Program-made: the position numbers and the translations under genes
Notes under the pieces: generated by a model
Databases searched by the model: none
Told to the model about the DNA's origin: nothing
What the model saw: the letters and a program-made list of their open reading frames with translations, nothing else
Assembly: GCF_958450345.1 (NCBI RefSeq)
Contig: NC_088781.1
Location: 49,587,357 to 49,651,356 of the forward strand
Direction: 5' to 3'
DNA from: Calliphora vicina
Taxonomy: Eukaryota; Arthropoda; Insecta; Diptera; Calliphoridae
Length of the DNA: 64,000 nucleotides
In this document: piece by piece, positions 58,291 through 64,000 of the stretch
Layout: the number at the start of each line of letters is the position of its first letter
Numbering within the stretch: the stretch's first letter is position 1

Positions 58291-58439
58291 TACTTCAAAT
58301 TCATTATCAGCTTAATTTTCTATATTCAGAGGAAGCCCTATCTCTGCCATATAGAAAACACGATTTTTGAATGGTGAGTTTTCATTCAATAATTTTAATT
58401 CATGATGAATTCTATCAAATTTTAATTCAATTCATATTT

Positions 58440-58925
58440 TGAGATGTTGAAATCAACTTTCTGTAATCCCCAAATATCTTACGTACTTGATTCATACATC
58501 AATATATCCGCTATCCAGTTCGTTTCCCATTTAAAATCGAGAAAATCGGTCCATAAATGGCTGAGATAACTGAATTACTAAGACGTTAATATAAACAATG
58601 TGGATATCTGTAGATATTTCAAAGACCTTTGCAACGAAGTATATAACGCCATATTAAGTTGGACCTATAATGGGTCAAAATCGGGAAAAATATTTTTTAA
58701 CCAGAATTTTCTTTTTCACAAAAAACAATTTCTTGTCAATAAATTTAAAAAGAAAAAATATAAAAGACATTTTTTAAAAAAAAATTTTGGCCATACAATT
58801 CTTTTCTCTAATAATTTTTTTTATATTTAAAATTAAATTTAGTTTACCAAAAAATATTTTAAAGTATAATATGGTGAAGTGTATATAAGATTAGGCAGAG
58901 CCGAATACAGATATTTTACTTGTTA
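58440..58925 (-). repeat. DINE-1-like repeat (family B), inverted, truncated
   Basis: From GATGTTGAAATCAACTTTCT through AAATGGCTGAGATAA to GGCAGAGCCGAATACAG and TTTTACTTGTT. It lacks the ATACCC hairpin end. Confidence 0.65.
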
Positions 58926-60599
58926 AAAAAATGTTTTGGATTAGAACTAGAAATGAAGATCATAATATGACAACATCTTCCTTCTCATATTGAAATTTTC
59001 TAAGAATTATTTTCTTAAAACTTAGCAATATTTCTTGTTTCTTTTAAAACAACTCTTAGCTATATTTTTAGAATTTGCAAGAGTTAAAATTTAATATGTA
59101 TTTTTGCTAATGATGCCACTGTTCTTCATATATGATCATGCTTGAGTATGCGTGCAAAACATTCATTTCGTCCTTTCATAGGCCATAAATTCATACATTG
59201 TTTTAACACACAAAAAAAGTGATGATGTTGTAAAATTAAATATTTCTTGTTTTTTTTTTTTGCTGCCGACACTGTTTGTTGTTGCTCATTTCAATTTAAT
59301 TTTTATGTTGCAACATTGTATATATGTTTAATTTTGCCACACATTGAAGAATTGAAACAAAAAAAAATAACAAATGTTAAGTTATTTGGATTTATTATAC
59401 AAAAGTTATTTAACATTTAATAAAAATACAATGGAAATAATTTTTTTACAGTAAATTATTTTGTTTCTCTTGTCGTCAATAACTCCTCTGTAGCCATATA
59501 GCTGCACAAAGAGGCGGGCAGACTGATTTGTTAAATAAGGGCGGCGTGGTGAAAGAGATACCCCCTATCTGTAGATATGTGTAATTGTCTGTACTAAATT
59601 TTTTTGCTTATAACATTTAAAAACACGTTTGTATATATGTAAATATTCGTCCTTTAAAATGCATAAGCATTTGTAGATTTTTATTGTGTATTTGGGTCGA
59701 ACTACAATGGTCATGAAATTGCATTTATAAAAATGCTTAACAATTCAGTCGTTAAAATACATACATATACAATTTAAAACAATGTAGGTTTCAATTCTAC
59801 CACGCTTTTTTCAATGTTTTGCTTTTTAAATTATTTATTTTTTTGGTTACTGCAACTATGTATTTATATACATACATAGTTAGAGTTGTTCAACAGACAA
59901 ATACATGTGTACTGTAATATATGTTGTATATGTTACTTTTGTTTAAACAATTGCTTAAAGTCTCTTGGTTTCTGTATGTATTGTGTTACAGTACTCATGC
60001 TTTTTTTTCTTTTGGCGCCTTTTGAAAAAAGTTTTTAGTGTTCTTATTATTTCGGCTATTTGGTGGTTATAGAGACTTGTAAATGTTTTGAAAGCTGTTT
60101 TTAATAGCTTTATTGAGATAATGTTCATTTAACCGAATCACAGGAAAACCTTGATTTGTTTTATGATGTTTCCCAAAATATTATCATCTCCAGGCATGCC
60201 TTATTATTGTATATTCTATAATTTCTATGACTTTTTATTGAAATGTTAATTAAGTTGAAAGTAAATCCAAATATTTAAAAATTTACTTGAATTTATAAAT
60301 AGTTTTATAGTTTTTTTCAGCATTTGCAATCGTTTATGGTCAATATGATTATTAAATTTGGAGTGATTTCCTCAAATGTTCCTATTATGTTAAATTATAT
60401 AGTATTTCTTTGTTACATTATGTTCGTATAGAAAATCGAAATTTCTACAATTTGAAAATTAATTTTGTTACCAAAAATTTTACATAAATCCTGTAAAATT
60501 TGTATTGAAATTTGATGGAAAAATTTGTGTTTTTGAAAATTTTTTTATTATATTTTTTTTTATAAAAAAATTTGGAAATCTGATATTCTCTAATACAAA

Positions 60600-62790
60600 A
60601 CTTTCAAAATAATATTTCTTAAAGCTCGAAATTGAATTTTTTCAAATGAATACAAATGTTTCTACACAACAGGAAATTGGTTTTCGTATTTTCTAGTGTT
60701 TTCAGCAGATAATACAATTTTTTTTGATATAAAAAATTGATTTGCGCTTTTTTCCTATAGAATACCAAAATTATTTTCGAAATGTTTCTCTACAATACAT
60801 ATTCGATGTTGAAAATTTTTCTTCAGAATAAAAATTTGATTACTGATGTTCGACATTTTTTTTTCATGAATATAAAATGGATTTTCAATAATCGTAATGT
60901 TTCTCTAGAATATAATATTGGTTTGGATATTCAAAAATATTAGAAATTTGACTATTTGAAATAAAAAAATAATCTATTCAAAATATAGAACTTTCTGGTA
61001 TCGAAGATTTTGTATTTGATATATAGAATTTTCGATATTTAAATAATAAACTATAGAATTATAATTTAGATAAATTTCTTGTTCGAAATATAGAATTTTT
61101 GACATTGGAAATATTTCTATTTGAATTGTTTAGAATTTTCGAAATTCCAAATTTTTTTGTTTATAATATTGAATTTTCGGCACATGATAATTTTCTTTTG
61201 GAAATACATATAGAAATTTTGATATTTGAAATATACAATTTTCTCCATTTAAAATATGTACACAAAATTTCGATATTCTAAATTTTTATCCGAAATTTCA
61301 AATTTATGATAGTGATTTATTTTTTGTTAAAAATATAGAAATTTCCATATTCGAAATATAAAAATATCGGTATTCGAAATATAAAAATTTCGATATTCGA
61401 AATATAGAATTTTCGATATTGGCTATTTTTCTGTTTGTAAATGTTCTTTGATATTCAAAAATTTCTCATTCGAAATATAGAACTTACTACTATTATTCAT
61501 CTATTTTATATTCGCAATGTAGAAATTTCGATATTCGAACATTTTCTATTCAATAAAATTCTGATATTCTAAATTTTTATTCGATATTTCAATATTCGAA
61601 ATATAGAATTTTCTTTAAGAAATATTTGCAAATTTTCTTCGATATTTGAAAATTTCATATTCCACTTAAACATTCCAAAATATACAAATTTCAATATTCT
61701 AAATTTTATTTGAAATTTAGAAATGAAATTTTCTACATTTAAAATATGTATACAAATTTCGATATTCTAAATTTTTATTCGAAATTTCGAATTTATGATA
61801 GTCGATTATTTTCTGTTCAAAGTTTAGAAATTTCGATATTGGAAATATAAAAATTTCGATATTCGAATTATAGAATTTTCGATATTTTCTATTTTTCTGT
61901 TTGTAAATGTTCTTTGATATTCAAAAATGTCTCATTCGAAATATAGAACTTACTACTATTATTCATCTATTTTATATTCGCAATGTAGAAATTTCGATAT
62001 TCGAACATTTTCTATTCAAAATATACAAATTCTGATATTCTAAAATTTTATTCGAAATTTAGAAGTAACGATATTCGATTATTTTCTATTCGAAATTTCG
62101 ATATTTCAATATTCGAAATATAGAATTTTCTTCGATATTTGAAAATTTCTTATTCGAAATATAGAAATAATATCCAAATATATATATAAATTTCGATATT
62201 CTAAATTTTATTTGGAATCTGGAACTAACTACCTATATTGGCCTATTTTCATTCAAAATATAAAAATTTCGGTATTCGAAATATAGAATTTTCGATATTC
62301 GCTATTTTTGTGTTATAAATATTTGAAAATTTTCTTCGATATTCTAAACTTTCTTATTCCAAATATTGAACTTACTTATTCGATTTTTTTGTATTTGAAA
62401 TATAAAATTTTCCACATTCAAAATATACAAATTTGGATATTCTAAATTTTTATTCGAAATATAGAATTTTTGATATTTGAAATATAAAATTTTCGCCATT
62501 CAAAATATAAAAATTTCGATATTTGAAATACATATAGAAATTTTGAATTTTCAATACTTGAAATTTTTCTGTTCAATATATTTTTCTTCGATATTCGATT
62601 ACTTTCTATTCGAAATAAAGAATTTTCTTTACTCGAAAATTTGGTATTCTAAATATGGAATTTTTAATATTCAAACAATTTTCTATTCGAAATGTAGGAA
62701 TTTTGATATTCAAGAATTTGAAAAATTTTCATTCTTTTAAATATTCAAAAATTTTCTATTTAAAATATAGAATTTTCATTACTATAAAAG
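60600..62790. repeat. 2.2-kb satellite-like array of TTCGAAATATAGAATTTTCG units
   Basis: Units such as TTTCGATATTCGAAATATAG and AATTTTCGATATTCG repeat at irregular steps of roughly 17 to 40 bp on both strands, since the words are nearly palindromic. A larger unit is repeated at a 466-bp offset: the block around TTCTGTTTGTAAATGTTC at 61429 matches that at 61895, with flanking 200 bp nearly identical. All short open frames here are products of the repeat. Confidence 0.8.
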
Positions 62791-63861
62791 TTGGTAGAGT
62801 AACTTCGGGTATTGTGGACTATGAGTCTAATGTGGACCAGTGTATATTTTCAGAAACTATTGAAGGTATGATAAAACTGATTTGTCGTACATTTTACAAT
62901 GTGTTTGAAACGACAACTGCACGTTTGCTTTCATGAGTAATTGATATTTTGGCTTTTTATTCTTCTATTGAAATGAATGCGCGTGCTCAACATTTTTTTC
63001 GGCTCAAGTAAGAAACAAAATTTGGTATAGTTACTTGGTAGAATTTAATGTTTGGTTTTTTATGTAGTTAAAGTGGACACGTAGTTTTGCATACATTTGG
63101 TAAGAATTTCAGCACATTTAGATTATTAGGTAAAAATAATTTTTTACCACTGTAACCCAAGTTCGTGTAATGTGTACCACTTAAATTACTTGATTATGTA
63201 CTACTGGTCCATATTACCTGACAATAACTACGTACTTTGTAAGCAATCTATCAAAGCCAAGAAGCTAATAAAAAAATGTCTAAACTTTTTTTTACAAAAT
63301 ATTATTTACTTGTTAAATAAATAACTTTGAAGCCACATAACTTCTTAATGGTTAGTGATAGAAAGAAAATATTGGTGCCGTTTTGCTAAGCTTAAAATGG
63401 CTTTTCATCGAGCATGTTTAAAAAAACTTAAATTCTTTTTATTTTTTTATGAGATTTGCGCCACCTGTTGTGTGTTTTTGGAACAATTGTATTCATTTTT
63501 GATTCAGAATCGACTGGTGAAATCATATTTGCAATATATTCAACCGTTTTTGCTCTACAGAAAAATGTGCTCAAAATGCGCGCTTTTAGGTGCTTTGAAC
63601 CACCAAAAAAGTGAAAATTTTCCAAAAAAAAAAGACGCCATTGTTTTTATTTGCGCAAAAACCTTCAGAAAAATTATGATACCCGCAAATCAAATTTTTG
63701 AAATTAACTATAATATACATATATACATATTTTAACTTGAATTTTCATCATTTTTTGTCACACATAAGCTATGTTACAATTGTTACTGGAAAAGTGTTCA
63801 TTAAATCCAAAAACTCGCAAGTAGAGAAAAAATCAAATTTTAGAGAGTGTTCTCTCGTTGC

Positions 63862-63900
63862 AAACTATTACAAGTTCTATTTTGAACTCGTAATAGTTTA
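63862..63900. other. short perfect-type hairpin
   Basis: AAACTATTACAAGTTC, a TATTTT loop, and GAACTCGTAATAGTTT form a 16-bp stem with one mismatch. Purpose unknown. Confidence 0.5.
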
Positions 63901-64000
63901 CATCTTATTTTTCATAGGTTTTGTGTTATTGCTTATTTATTTACAATTTTATTTTTGTGGTGAAAAAATGTAAAAAAAAGAATTTTCAATAAAATTGAAG

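Larger units (their letters stand above)
52895..64000 (-). other. upstream intron of the cadherin gene, at least 11 kb
   Basis: No further cadherin exon was found on the minus strand up to the end of the window. The contents are the duplicated DINE-1-like block, a degenerate minisatellite, an inverted family B copy and the TTCGAA array, listed separately. The stretches 52900-53430, 58930-60600 and 62800-64000 are AT-rich with no gene I can recognise. Confidence 0.6.

Noticed and set aside
62477..62936. Open frames of 87 and 93 residues near the right end
   Set aside because: They mostly read through the TTCGAA array, giving a low-complexity Phe/Ile/Lys-rich product.
63355..63735. 126-residue plus-strand open frame
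   Set aside because: No motif, no splice context and no start context; Cys and Phe-rich by chance of AT-rich sequence. A search could still change this.

Overview
The window is eukaryotic, very AT-rich and intron-dominated. It most likely comes from a higher (schizophoran, probably calyptrate) fly. The evidence is an insect N-cadherin gene with GT-AG introns of 12 to 16 kb, many dispersed repeats that resemble the Drosophila DINE-1/INE-1 group, and remnants of mariner, hAT, Jockey-type LINE and piggyBac families usual in flies. The species is an inference; no marker gene fixes it.

Host gene: the only host gene I can support is an N-cadherin on the minus strand. Four internal exons are visible, in transcript order 52757-52894, 39604-40924, 21256-23563 and 8495-8665. 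They encode part of one cadherin repeat, then further repeats, the primitive classic cadherin domain, two EGF-like modules and two laminin G domains, and then the start of the last Cys-rich membrane-proximal segment. Splice phases agree across all three joins (0, 1, 2). The sequence is clearly more diverged from Drosophila CadN as I remember it than a fly orthologue should be, so I favour CadN2, the tandem paralogue. The 5' exons lie beyond position 64000; the transmembrane and catenin-binding exons lie below position 1.

Introns: the rest is intron, largely built from mobile DNA, often nested. Going up the coordinates: DINE-1-like repeats with a palindromic MITE (2230-3535); a mariner-like transposase relic and a TIR element (3745-5590); more DINE-1-like repeats (5968-6649, 9162-9929); a LINE cut by a mariner relic (10150-11446); two hAT-type elements with 8-bp duplications (11940-12921, 14410-15563) around a Harbinger-like element (13386-14140); foldbacks at 17461-17943 and 18570-20225; a LINE split by a TIR element (24620-26700); a second LINE relic (28250-30590); a nest of foldback MITEs and a long DINE-1-like element carrying a ~153-bp array (31268-35387); a Helitron with a 118-bp tandem array (36137-39226); an intact piggyBac element (42611-45514); a three-layer hAT/TIR nest (46797-49966); a perfect 1862-bp tandem duplication (53468-57191); and a 2.2-kb array of TTCGAA-rich repeats (60600-62790).

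Most striking: the piggyBac element appears complete. It has a 679-codon intact transposase with one intron, paired termini, a TTAA duplication, and an empty-site match to other copies of the repeat it entered. Also notable are the Helitron with its alternating two-type array, the exact 1.86-kb duplication, and the shared two-hairpin architecture of the DINE-1-like repeats. I see no gene cluster or defence-type system; the novelty here is in mobile elements and repeat structure.
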